64,000 bases of DNA from Paramacrobiotus metropolitanus (Eukaryota > Tardigrada > Eutardigrada > Parachela > Macrobiotidae). Made by a program: the position numbers and the translations under genes. The notes under the pieces were generated by a model. That model was not told the origin of the DNA. It searched no databases and saw nothing but the letters and a program-made list of their open reading frames with translations. The stretch covers positions 496,001 to 560,000 of the forward strand of contig NW_026570258.1 of NCBI RefSeq assembly GCF_019649055.1, read 5' to 3'. Numbering within the stretch: the first letter of the stretch is position 1; each line of letters opens with the position of its first letter. Positions 49,112-60,123 of this stretch are shown here, piece after piece.

Positions 49112-52100
49112 GGCCAGGGTCAAAAAGAGGGAGGAATTTTGTGAGGGAGGAATTTCACTGTAGTCAAAAAGAGGGAGGAATTTTTAGAGGGAGGAATTTT
49201 GCTGTGGTCGAAAAGAGGGAGGAATTTTTCGAAGTCGAACTAAAGTACTCGGAGACCTCGTACCCGGCTCTCCGAGGTCGCCAATGCGATTTTAACTGTA
49301 AATATACAGTTTGACATGCTGAGTCGAACTGAAGTATTGGGGGACCTCGTACCCGGGTCCACGAGGTCGCCACTGAGATGTTCACGATATATATGCAGTC
49401 AAAAGTGCTAAATCGAACTGAAGTATCGGGAACTTCCGACCATGTTTCTGACCATGCTAACAAAACCAACATTACTAGCATGCTCCGACGAGTGATGTCC
49501 GGTAGCAGCAAGTATATTTCCTTACACAAAAGAGTGCTGAACTTTTCTGGCATTTTATTACTTGATTCGGGGAACAACGCAAATTTAAAAATTGTTTTTG
49601 CGAACAGAATACGTTTCTATTGTGGGAACTGGTGAGGTTCTCATCGCCTTCGTCATGGATGAATAGCTGGTAAACGCAGTTGAGTTGACCCTTCCCTTAT
49701 TGTTCGGATTGAAAAATTAAAGAAAGTGCTGTGCAATTCGACAGAATTTATAGCTGCTTCATTGTGCGATTTTAACTATATATATACAGTTTGACGTGCT
49801 GAGTCGAACCGAAGTACTCGGGGACCTCGAACCCGGGTTCATGAGGACGGCATCAAAGTTTGTGGACATTGACTCTGAAGTCACTAGATTTGTCTCGTAA
49901 ATGTCACCATTTGTTTCCCTGTGATCTCCGAGTCATTTTGAAATGTTAAGTTCAGTTTTTAAAGTAGTTTCCAATAGGTTTTGTAATGTTTAATCTTCAG
50001 TTCCTCAAGTCAGCTGACTCATTTTCATTTGTCAAACTGATTTCTGAATTTGTTATCCGAATTGTGTTTCTAAACTTATTTTAATTTTCTTGATTTTCAT
50101 GACAGATTTCGGCAGTTTCGCAGTCGTATCCGGAAGTGACCGAAACTAATCCGCTTAATTATCACATTAGCGGTTCAATTTTATTAAAACATTTATAAAT
50201 ATGTTCCACATAACCTCGAAATGATTATTAAAAACTAAAAAGCTTCAGAATTCGTGGTTCATGTATACAAAATTCGGTCGCGCTAGCACGCCACCAGCGC
50301 TTCCGATCACTTCGGTTGCGATACATTTCGGCCGCATGCGATCACTTCGACCGACGTTCATTTCAGCCGGGGTTCACTTAGGGCAGCAGTCATTTCGGCC
50401 ACTTCCCATTTCGGCAAAAGGACATTTGGTCATCTTCAATTTCCCAAGCTTTCGTTATGTTGCTTCGGTTTTTTTAGGTTTCTTAGGATTTTCCTAGATT
50501 GTTCTTATTGTTAGGCTTCTTAGTTTTGTTAAGATTCTTTATGATAAATTTAGTTTTGTTAGGTTTCTTAGGTTAGGTTTCTTTGGGTTCCTAGGTCTTA
50601 AGCTTTCTCAGGTTTCTTAGACACGTACGAGATCAAATGAAGCCTACCATCGCGGGAGAGAAGGCTAAAATTCCTGAAAACACACCGGAAATTAAAAAAA
50701 AAACCTAAGCAACCTCTGAAACTTAAGAAACCCAAGAAAACCTAAGAAACATAAGAAACCTGAGAAACCTCTGAAACCCAAGAAAGTCTAAGAAAGCTGA
50801 GAACTTAAGAAACCTAAAAAAACCCAGGAAAACCTTAGAAACCTTACAAACACAAGAAAACCTAGGAAATCCTAAGAAAATCTAAGTAACCTAAGAAATA
50901 TGGCCCAAAAAAACCTAAAAACCCAAGAAAAGCTAAGAAAATAACATAAACAGGGAAAACTTGGGAAACCGAAGGCGGTAAAATGTGCCGTTGCCAAAAT
51001 GAGCGGAGGCCGAAATGAGTGTTGTCAGACGTGAGCTTCGGCCGAAACGTAACGCGGCCGAAGTGATCGACCTCGCTGAAGGGCTCCATATTAGTTTTAC
51101 TCGAAAAGGAATGTTTATTGCATATACAAGTTCAGTTAGTTCGACGTTTTGAAAAATCTTTACTTTTTTTATGAATTGCTTTGCGAAACTAGTCGTAACA
51201 CCTAATAGTTGAACGATGATCCGAATGCAAGAATTCGAATTCACCCTTGCCAAATAAAAATAACTGTTTATCAGCCAAGCCGAGTTTTTAATGTCATGTT
51301 ACTCCGAGCAGGGTTAATGTTCCTTGATTCTTTACTGCAGGAACAAAATTTTAGTGACGTCGGTTGGCAAAAAAATTGTAGAACGCCGACCGCGCCCCCT
51401 GAATTCTCTAATAATCCGCAAACTATCTTTGTTGTAAGAAACTTTTTTACCGACATTTGCGAAAGGATCTCGCGCAAACTGTTTTTTTTAACGAAAATTG
51501 TAAACGAAGACGGCGACGAAAGGCCACGAGAGTTCGAATCTTCCGAACTGGGACACGAAAACTTTTTTCACAATTTTATTCGATACAGGGTATAACAAAA
51601 GTGTGTGAATTTTATAAAGAAAACTGTAGCCTTCCTAGGAGTCGATAAAATTGTCTGTCGAATGGGTCTGAAAACTTTCAGGAGCGGCAAGTAGTTTGCT
51701 AAAGTCAAACGAAAAACGGTGACGGCCATTTAGTCCAGCCACCCGGTACCTTGAACTCACAACGCAAATAAAAAAGGAATTTTCTGTTATTCTGGACCGC
51801 TACAGAAATTTTTAAAACTTTCTGAAATGTCACAGCACTAAATTTAAAAAACTTTTTTGAATCTCATGCAGTTCAAAAATTTTCAAAAACACTTATATCA
51901 CAAACAGTTTTTAAAAAGGATAATCGCTTCAAAGATTGAACTTAGAGTTACTTGATTTGTAATAAAGACGTTGCGATTTATGTGTTAGTGGATATTTGAC
52001 GGGTAAATTTTGTTACTGAGTAATTTCAAAATTTATGCAGTGGAACAATTTTGAAGAAAAAGCACAAAGCAACAGCAGAGCAGTGATTTCTGTATGTTAT

Positions 52101-53598
52101 AGTGAAGATGTAAATGACCGTAGCCAAATCCCGTGTCCGACTCCGATGCTTCTTCATTACGTTAGTAACTTAAGCCTTCGCCCTTGACTTCATGTGATGT
52201 ACAAGTTTATAATGCCAATTTGCCCCTATTTAACATTAACGAAGAGTCCAACCGTAATTAAATGCCCGCCTTCTGTTCAGTCACAGATTCAGCATCGCAG
52301 CATGCCCAGTATCTACCACAAAAGAGCAATTTTTTGCATGCTTCAAGAATAAGCGAACTCGATAATAACTGCTTACCCTCGATGCAAATGCAAAAAATTT
52401 GCGAACATTTTTGTTTCTTTTCTTTTCGTTCTACAATAAATTTGAGATTTCGCATGAAAAAATGGCTCATACTTTTTTAAAATCTTTTTTAAAAGAAGTA
52501 AACAATAGTTACGATATTATTACAAAATCTCGGCAAAGTGAACTTGTATGCCAACTAAACTGCAATGCCCGTTCCAAGACCCACACTCTGAGGGTCACTT
52601 TCAACCGCAACGTTTCAAAATTTCAATGCCGTTTTTTCATCGAACTTATTCCACTACATTTTTGGAAAGTTACCAGTGACGAGTTCTCGGTATAATCATA
52701 TTAGGCGGTGTGATCCGGATGACCTCATCCCATATGGTGCTTATACTGAGTCGGACGGGGATCGCCTTTTGGCAAGAAAAGGTTCTAAAGTTCATAGCAA
52801 AATATACTCCTATATTTTTATTGCCTTTGGTTTGCTTGTTTTCTTATGTTTTGATGTTTTTATATATAAATTAAATTATATTTTTCTAGATTTTCGTACG
52901 ACTCTTATGTTTCTTAAGATTTTGTATACAGGGCTACGGCAGCAACAATGAAGCCGCTATAAAGTCTGTCGAATTGCACAGCACTTTCTTTAATTTTGCA
53001 ATCCGAACAATAAGGCAAGGGTCAACTCAACTGCGTTAACCAGCTATTCATCCATGACGAAGGCGATGAGAACCTGACCAGTTCCCACAATAGAAACGTA
53101 TTCTGTTCGCAAAAACAATTTTTAAATTTGCGTTGTTCCCCGAATCAAGTAATAAAATGCCAGAAAAGTTCAGCACTCTTTTGTGTGAAGAAATATACTT
53201 GCTGCTACCGGACATCACTCGTCGTAGCATGCTAGTAATGTTGGTTTTGTTAGCATGGTCAGGAACATGGTCGGAAGTTCCCGATACTTCAGTTCGATTT
53301 AGCACTTGTGACTGCATATATATCGTGAAAATCTCAGTGGCGACCTCGTGGACCCGGGTACGAGGACCCCCAATACTTCAGTTCGACTCAGCATGTCAAA
53401 CTGTATATTTACAGTTAAAATCGCATTGGCGACCTCGGAGAGCCGGGTACGAGGTCTCCGAGTACTTTAGTTCGACTTCGAAAAATTCCTCCCTCTTTTC
53501 GACCACAGCAAAATTCCTCCCTCTAAAAATTCCTCCCTCTTTTTGACCACAGTGAAATTCCTCCCTCACAAAATTCCTCCCTCTTTTTGACCCTGGCC
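49112..53598. mobile_element. Nested element with 653-bp terminal inverted repeats and 9-bp target duplication
   Basis: Arms 49112-49764 and 52946-53598 are long inverted copies, nearly identical. They are flanked by GTGTCAAGA at 49103-49111 and 53599-53607, so it inserted into the hAT element with a 9-bp duplication. The tips begin GGCCAGGGTCAAAAAGAGGG and contain several GAGGGAGGAATTT repeats, then about 85-bp units with CCTCGTACCCGGGTC and ATATACAGTTTGAC. One more such unit lies just inside the left arm. The 3.2-kb interior has no recognisable transposase and holds a third foldback. Long inverted repeats with 8-9 bp duplications recall foldback or MuDR-like elements; the class is uncertain. 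Confidence 0.85.
50303..51070. mobile_element. Innermost foldback with CCTAAGAAA core and CATTTCGGCC arms
   Basis: The left part contains GATCACTTCGG, CATTTCGGCC and CATTTCGGCAAAAGGACA, then repeats of TTTCTTAGG. The right part mirrors this with CCTAAGAAA repeats, AAACCGAAGGC, CAAAATGAGCGGAGGCCG and CGGCCGAAGTGATCG. Identity between arms is moderate. It lies inside the element with 653-bp arms, making three levels of nesting. Confidence 0.65.
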
Positions 53599-53845
53599 GT
53601 GTCAAGAAGTTCTGGAAATTGATAAGTAATAAAGTCGGTAATTTGTTGCTTTTTCGGCACTAAAGTGCGCTCCACCGGTGTAAACCGGTGCGGTGCGGTG
53701 TGAAAAATTGCGGTGCGATTTTTATTTTTCACCGCACCGTCCGGTGCGGTTTTCGCTTTACACCGGTAAGGTAAGTGCGATTTCTTGCAAAAAACCGCAC
53801 CGACGGCACACCGGTGTACACCGCACCGCACCGTTAACAACCCTG

Positions 53846-53853
53846 CCACAGCC
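53846..53853. repeat. Right 8-bp target duplication CCACAGCC
   Basis: It matches 48528-48535 exactly, on the other side of the hAT-type element. Confidence 0.85.
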
Positions 53854-54792
53854 TTTCTCAGCTACACCTACATTACGCCGGTCGCCAGACTCGCCACAAT
53901 ACCGAGTGCACGAAATTGACCGCCACGGGGGCGACAGCTAATAAAACCTAAGAAAACTTAGAAATCTGAGTCAGTTCAGCAGACTTGCTTCCGTCAACCG
54001 AGCGTTGTACGACGGGGGATACGACAACATGGTGCATAGTGCATACCTACCGGGCCCAATTTAACAAAATGTATTGCCGCGACGTCATACTTCATCGGGC
54101 CGTGGCCCAGCCGGATGGCGAAAGGGGGTTGTTTTTTTCGCCCTTTCATCAATCTTGTATGCCAACTTCATATATAAGACCGGTGAACACTATAGTGTAT
54201 ATAATCAGCCAAATCAGTGAAACTGTCGCTGTTGCCCTTATAAAATTGATGTTTTCTCCGATCTTCTCATTGGTCCGAGTTTTTACCACAGATATCGCGG
54301 AGTCTTTTGAAAATCACACCTAAATAGAAAAATAACACCAAAAAAGAGATAAAAAGCACTAAAATAGCTTGCAGTCGCTGTAATGTGTGCAGACTGCTGT
54401 CCCTTTTATTGCAGATTCTACAGGATTATCAGGCCTGTAATCCGCGTCCATCGGCGCCCTATCGCAATGACAAGTGGACACTGGACAACGTGGTCGACGT
54501 AAACGTGGACCAGCTGAACCGATTCTGCGTGTCCGCGTTGAGGCGCCTCATGAAGCACTGGGCGCCAGCATCCGCGCCGGATGACAACGCACAGCGATGT
54601 CATCTACTGATGCTCAGAGGTGAACCCAACGGCAACGAATCCAACAACTACCCGTCCGAGGACGTCCAAGGGAAGAAAGTTCAAGAGTGTAAGGATTGTT
54701 TATGCGTTTATCTATTAATCACCGTCCTGAACAGCTCAGGATATTTGTCAGAAAGAACGCCTTCTTGTACAAGCTGGTCCCGTAGTTTCTAA

Positions 54793-56017
54793 CGCATTAG
54801 CACAACAACAAATACAAAGTTACGGGTTACACCAAATTTCACACTACGACTCGCCACGGAACACGATTTACGCTTTAGCTTTTCCGGCATAACTGACTGA
54901 TACATGCCGGTTGCCAAATATGGATTTAAATTATAAATTCATATCGATATAATTTATTAACTTTTTTCCTTAATAATATTGAGAGGAGTTATTGAGAGGA
55001 GTTATTGTGGCATTGTGGTAGACGTACAGTGTACTGTCCAGTAATCGTCCATAGCGCTAACTTTGCGCAAAATACGTTTGTATCTTTGCGATAGAAATTT
55101 CGGGACACGCTTGTGCATTAGTCGAAGATCTTGAGGTAGCTGCTGATCGTAGCTTCAGTTTACAGTTAGTCATAGCTTTGTGCGAGCTTTGATTTTATTC
55201 GTTATGTGTTTGGACAGCTTGGGTGTCTTGTCGATTGTGGCCTAGTTTAAAACTCTTTTAGTCACGTTCTGTTCCTCACCCTGATACGATTAAATCAGTT
55301 CGGTATCTCCAGTCTTTTCCTCATAAAAAAAATTAGCGCAATACCCCATCGCATACCGTTCATTTCTAGAACGGCTAAAAGGCCGGCAAGCGGTAATGAC
55401 AAATGAATAATGGTGGAGGTCAATTACATTTGGGTAAACGTTGCGCGTCGGGTAACGGGGAAACGCGTAAAAAGTGTGACGCAACAGCGCGTAATCAAGT
55501 AAACATTCTGATTGGTAATCGCGAAATCTGGGATGGGTTTTTGGCTTACTTGTCCGCGTAAGCGTTGCGCTTCGACGTCGAAGCGCAACCATTACCTAAA
55601 CTTCTTACGCGCACCGATCAGCAAATTTTTGAAGTTCTGAAAAATTTTGATTGTTGGCTTGAAGTACAAAATTATTTCTCTTTAGAAGTTGTTGTGCTAT
55701 TATCGTTTACGATTTTTATTTGGGGTGTAATTATCATCATCATATCGAGATGAGATGATGTTTTAAACAAAACGGGGCAACCAAAAGTGTTTTGCACTTA
55801 ATGCTGACTGCTTTACTTAATTAATTAATTAAAGGTCATAGCCTTTTAGCGTAGAAACGGGATTTGTCTTTGAACTGTCTTTATTGATCTGGGGGACGCA
55901 CAACTACTTTGAGCTGCATTGTTGAAAATAGCGCAATCTGATGTATTTTGTCAGCACTAGTATGAAAGCGAAGATATAGAAGTATTGAAATTTATACACT
56001 GCAACGCAGAAACCGGA
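54793..56017. other. Intergenic with 26-bp palindrome, no firm gene
   Basis: A perfect palindrome, GTTGCGCTTCGAC followed by its complement, lies at 55564-55589. An open frame downstream of it (to 55753) ends in a membrane-like stretch but has no ATG, so it is not called. Tandem ATTGAGAGGAGTT units lie near 54978-55005. Confidence 0.5.
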
Positions 56018-56278
56018 CTAGCCCCAGTAACTGAACGTCGGATAACTCCAGCCGCTGATACCACAGCAAAAGGGGTACATGTTGCAGGAACAGCGAACCG
56101 TGCGGGCGTGGGCAACCGGCCCGGATGCGTCGTTTCGGCGCAGACGAGCGACAGCGCTCGGATGTGGAAAAGCCAGCGCGGCAGAGTCTATTGCGGCGTC
56201 CAGCTGGGCCAGCGCCGGATGATTGGCCGCGGTCAGTAGTAGCAGCAGGACGGAAATGCGGGCTAGTGGGTGCTGCAT
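56018..56278 (-). CDS. Candidate secreted peptide precursor, 86 residues
   Basis: The ATG at 56278 gives a strong signal peptide (about residues 1-24, MQHPLARISVLLLLLTAA then NHPALA). A short propeptide-like region follows with a basic RLRRN site, then a cysteine-bearing C-terminus, CSCNMYPFCCGISGW, ending YWG. A final glycine is what peptide amidation would need. An upstream in-frame extension to 56359 exists but would bury the signal peptide. The CxC...CC pattern suggests a small disulphide peptide, such as a neuropeptide or antimicrobial type. I cannot match it to a named family. Coding is likely but unproven. Confidence 0.45.
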   Translation of the reverse strand: MQHPLARISVLLLLLTAANHPALAQLDAAIDSAALAFPHPSAVARLRRNDASGPVAHARTVRCSCNMYPFCCGISGWSYPTFSYWG

Positions 56279-56550
56279 GGTGCTGATTATTGGACTGTAG
56301 TACAGCAGAGTAAGAACGAATACTGCAATCGGGATCTGGGATGATATTATTTTGGTCAAAGCTTAGGGTAGTACTGTACGATTAAACTAATGATCATCAG
56401 ACTCGGCTTTTCTTCCGGACATACGATAGGAACTATGCGTTGCCATGCAGCCAGTATGTTTCCTTTTGGGGAAATTCTCATGATTCTAACTAAGTGTACT
56501 AGTACATCTGCGGAAGTATTATTAAAAAGTTTAATAACCAGTTTACGGGA
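56279..56550. other. Upstream region of the secreted peptide ORF, no gene seen
   Basis: Nothing coding is supported. The promoter of the minus-strand peptide ORF would lie here. Confidence 0.35.
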
Positions 56551-56551
56551 T

Positions 56552-57353
56552 CTACATCCGTACGTATTGTCGTGGCGTAAATTAGTTTCGAAAATTTTTA
56601 TTTAAAGAAGCATACGAATCTTCTGTATTCAAAAAACTTTATGAGCGTAAGAATTGTAAGAAGCCTTAAAAACGTTAGAAACATATGCAACTTAAGAAAA
56701 CCTAAGAAATCTAAAAGATTTAAGAAACATAAGAAACCTAAGAAAACCTAAAAAACCTAAGAAACCTAAGAAACCGAAGAAACCTAAGAAAACCTAAGAA
56801 ACCTAAGAAACCTAAGAAACCTAAGAAACATAAGAAACATAAGAAACTCTAAGAATCCTCAGAAACATAAGAAACCTAAGAGACCTAAGAAGCCTAAGAA
56901 ATCTAATAAACCCAAGAAACCTACGAAACGTCAGAAACCTAAGAAAACCTACGAAATCTAAGAAACCTAAGAAACCAAAGAACTCTAAGAAAGCTAAGAA
57001 ACAATGCAAAAAATACAGATTGCGCTTATCGCCAGCTTGATTACTTGTATTATTTTGCGCTTGTTTTACGATTTTTTATTTTGTTTGCCGAAGCGATGCC
57101 GAAGGCCGCGGGCTGCCTCTGTCGCTGCGACTGTACAAATGAATAGCCCACGTCCGTCTATGGGGGCCCATGGCAACAATTTCTTTTTCAAGGCCTCTGT
57201 TTCCCCGTTGGGGCGCATTGATTAAACAATAGCGTAACATTAACGGCGTCGTTGCGACGATTCTAACGCACTTTACTGCGTGAAAATCGGCCCAGCCGTT
57301 CGGCCAATCATTCGGAACAAAGCATACTCGTGTATAAGATGTTACGGATGTAG
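56552..57353. mobile_element. Copy A of the CTACATCCGTAAC repeat family, split by a simple-repeat array
   Basis: It starts like copies B and C (AACCAGTTTACGG, then CTACATCCGTA) and ends GTTACGGATGTAG. The body at about 57020-57353 matches them at moderate identity (for example GGCCCATGG.AACAATTT and AATAGCGTAACAT). A CCTAAGAAA array of about 0.3 kb separates start and body. Confidence 0.55.
56690..57001. repeat. CCTAAGAAA tandem array
   Basis: About 30 imperfect units of AAGAAACCT, with occasional AAAACCT and CATAAGAAA variants, in one orientation. The same motif occurs at 47.35-47.43, 50.5-50.9 (both orientations) and 53.94 kb. Confidence 0.9.
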
Positions 57354-57372
57354 ATAACCAGTTTACGGGGGA

Positions 57373-57698
57373 CTACATCCGTAACCAATTTATCAGCGTC
57401 GGCTTTTGGTGATTAAATATTTTTGTTTTTGTTCGCATCGAGGCCGCTGGCCGAGGCGTGTCGTGTCATTTACGCACATGGGAACAACTTGTCCATGTAT
57501 GTCTATGGAGGCCCATGGTAACAACTTTCCTTTCCGGTCCCCTTTTTTCCCCTAGAGGCGCATCGTCTCGGTAATAGCGTAACATCCACCGCGTTGTTGC
57601 AGCGGCTCTGGCGCACTTGACCGCGTTGAAATCGGCCTACCCGTTCTCCCAAACATAGGTTTTTTAACCTTACTCTGTCACGGTTGTTACGGATGTAG
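57373..57698. mobile_element. Copy B of the CTACATCCGTAAC repeat family
   Basis: It begins CTACATCCGTAACCAATTT and ends GTTACGGATGTAG, a 13-bp inverted end. It is very similar to copy C through GTCCATGTATGTCTATGGAG and CGTCTCGGTAATAGCGTAAC. No ORF encodes a transposase. Confidence 0.8.
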
Positions 57699-57699
57699 T

Positions 57700-59015
57700 T
57701 AACAAGCTGAGCACGGATGAATATTGGCTTACGACTGGGTAAATGAATCAGTTTAAAATTCATAGGTTGCAGTGTATTTGAGGAAGCAATAGCAGCTAGT
57801 ATTTTGTTTGAAGCAGTTTCGTGCACAGCGGCTAATAGTCTCCTCAGAAGCTTGCAAATGAACTGAAGACGAGCTTGATCATTTGTTTGGTCCGATTTTG
57901 GACCATGAGAAACGCAGAGGCGAAGCCAAAGCTGTTTCTTGTTTGAGTACAGTATAATTGTGACCGTGGTAACAGACCAGCCCATGTTAGACCTATGGCA
58001 TCCATGGTAACAAGCTTTTGAGTGACCACTGGGATTGCGGTTCTGAATTCAACAAACAACGACTGGTCTTAGATCACCCGCCAGACTGGGAGGTTTTCAA
58101 AACATTTTGAAGCAGGAAGATCGGATGAGCAGAAGCGGAGATTACCGCGGTCTAACATGAGAGGCCAAAGACCTGCTAGAGATGTTTAGTATTCATATAA
58201 CAAGCTGAGCACGGATGAATATTGGCTTACGACTGGGTAAATAGACTAAATTTAAAAGTTGCAGTGTGTTCGAGGAGACAGTAGTTACGATTTCATAGTT
58301 TAGCAGTTATGACTGTATTCGAGGAAGCAGTAGTTATTTAATAGCAGTTATGAATTTGTTTGAAACCAGTTAATTTAATACGAGTATAAGACAACAGGTC
58401 GCCTTCAGTTTATTAGATTTAACTGGTGACATCGAGAATGCTCTGCGGTCAACTTGCGTTTGAATCAGCTGAAATTTTTCCTGTTTCTGCATTTAGTTTG
58501 GTGACTAGTCAACAAGCGGACGTTTACTGGCATTATCTATTACGTTAGCAGTTGGCATTTTTTCTTATGAGGTGAGGTCGATCAGGCCAGTATCTAGATC
58601 TGATGCCCGGTTCTACAAATGTTGACCATTCGCCATTAAAGTTTGTTTCGCTTGTGCCTTGGCTGCTAGTTTTCATTTTATTCTAAAACTAACCGAATCA
58701 TTCGTTCACTCGGTACGTGATCCACAAGAAACGCAGAGGCGAAGCCAAAGCTGTTTCTTGTTAAACCCTAAATTGGCCGTGGTGACAGACAAGCGTATGT
58801 TAGCCCTATGGCATCCATGGCAACAAGCCTTTGAGTGACCACTGGGCTTATCCTGCTTGTGAGAGTGAAAAAACTACTAGCTTTGTTTTACTCTACGTTT
58901 TGAAAGGATTCTGTGAAAATTTAAAGCTGCAAAATCGGCTCAGTGGAAGCTGAGAACATAGGTAACAAACAGGAGAGGCCGAAAACCTGCAAGAGATGTA
59001 CAGTATTCATATAAC
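57700..59015. repeat. Two-unit direct duplication between copies B and C
   Basis: Unit 1 (57700-58197) and unit 2 (58199-59015) both begin AACAAGCTGAGCACGGATGA. Both contain GAAACGCAGAGGCGAAGCC and GGCATCCATGG.AACAAGC, and both end with CCTGC.AGAGATGT..AGTATTC. Unit 2 has about 300 extra bases between 58.3 and 58.7 kb. Confidence 0.75.
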
Positions 59016-59029
59016 CAGTTTACGGAGGA

Positions 59030-59362
59030 CTACATCCGTAACCAATTTATCGGCGTCGGCTTTTGGTGGTTAATTAACCGTTTATGTTCGGATCGAGGCC
59101 GCTGGCCGAGGGGTGTCGTGTCATTTACGTACATGGGAAACACTTGGGAACAACTTGTCCATGTATGTCTATGGAGGCCCATGGTAACAATTTTCCTTTC
59201 CCGTCCCCTTGTTTCCCCTCGAGGCGCATCGTCTCGGTAATAGCGTAACATCCACCGCGTCGTTGCAGCGGTTCTAGCGCACTTGACCGCGTTGAAATCG
59301 GCCTACCCGTTCTCCCAAACATAGGTTTTTTAACCTTACTGTCACGGTTGTTACGGATGTAG
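59030..59362. mobile_element. Copy C of the CTACATCCGTAAC repeat family
   Basis: It shares ends and body with copy B (333 against 326 bp), and even the flanking ATAACCAGTTTACGG. So the true element or duplicated unit is longer than the inverted ends alone. Confidence 0.8.
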
Positions 59363-60123
59363 TTAACAAAGTGCATTACTGTATTGTTAGAAACCATATT
59401 ATTGCATGGAGAATATATTTAAGTCAGGGGAACAGAAACCGGAAGCATCACGCACAGTTGTTTTGGTTCTGTTATTCAACGTTATACGAGCAGATTTCTT
59501 ATACACTACTTCTATAGAAGTATAGCACACGACACGTACACGATATCAGTAAGTACTTATCGTTAACTTCACCTTTACTTGCACATCTGAAAAACCCCGT
59601 TCATTCAGTGATCAGTTACATGAAAATAATATTATTAATATAGACATAGTTTATAAGTAGATGACCAACACTCTAAGTGCGATATCATTTTCAACAGTTG
59701 CATTCTGATAGTTTTCTACCCAGAAATTTTACGCATTCAAAACATCTGCGCTCGGTGCAAGGAAACAATTCGGTACATTATGGATCTAAAACGTAATACA
59801 ACGAAGCATTTTCACTAGTTGTGTGCCATGTGCAAGCATGTACTGTACTTATATATTCGCGTTCTAACTTTAACTATGTCATAACAAAAATTTGATTATA
59901 AAGTTCAGGATGCGATGCACTTTTTTAGGCGCAAGTCAAAGCAATGAGGAATTGTGGAAATTTTTAACGGAATTATGAAAAACAGGAAAGGTAGTTTTAG
60001 TGCATGTGTCAAATCATAATCGACAACTATAACCAAGTCTGGAAACTCCCTGGAAACTCCGCCCGGCTTGCGTGACAATCTTGTAATAAAATTATAAAGC
60101 TGAGCATCAGCACCATTATTACG
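59363..60123. other. Intergenic, no gene seen
   Basis: No motif-bearing frame. The 3' UTR of the minus-strand GPCR exon would lie just below 60124; an AATAAA on the minus strand is not obvious close by. Confidence 0.4.

Larger units (their letters stand above)
48536..53845. mobile_element. hAT-type non-autonomous element, host of nested insertions
   Basis: The ends are TAAGGTTGTTAACGG on the left and, inverted, CAGGGTTGTTAACGG on the right. They are bordered by an exact 8-bp duplication (CCACAGCC), the size typical of hAT elements. Subterminal GGTGCGGTTTTT repeats occur in both orientations within about 170 bp of each end, also a hAT feature. No transposase is present. Removing the nested 4.49-kb insertion leaves about 0.8 kb, so this was a MITE-sized element. 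It sits in the intron of the broken F-box gene. Confidence 0.85.
47600..54792 (+). pseudogene. Broken second F-box gene, split by nested transposons
   Basis: Similar in layout to the F-box gene at 4.25 kb but lacking its N-terminal domain exon. An F-box-like stretch at 47690-47815 reads LPLPVLKEIFQSLD and TCQLWETLL, with no intron at the place where the first gene has one. The reading frame then shifts by one base near 47.87 kb, again near 47.98 kb, and again near 48.455 kb beside an A6 run. Each shift has the sense of a single-base deletion. A GTATGT donor near 48498 and an acceptor near 54414 frame the next exon (54415 onward, ILQDYQACNPRPS, then KWTLDNVVDVNVDQLNR), which resembles the last exon of the first gene. 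The intron between them contains the hAT element. No start codon is found. Assembly errors could mimic some shifts. Confidence 0.6.

Noticed and set aside
49164-49577. 137-codon minus-strand frame, also present at 53133-53546 on the plus strand
   Set aside because: The two are the same arm sequence of an inverted-repeat element. The frame has no ATG at its start, includes repeat-derived sequence and shows no motif.
51520-51545. tRNA B-box-like GAGTTCGAATC
   Set aside because: No matching A-box or cloverleaf could be folded around it.
51209-51595. 128-codon plus-strand frame inside the nested element
   Set aside because: No transposase motif (no DDE/D or zinc cluster) and no second copy to test it.
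55565-55753. Frame ending in a membrane-like segment
   Set aside because: No ATG, begins within a palindrome and shows no family resemblance.
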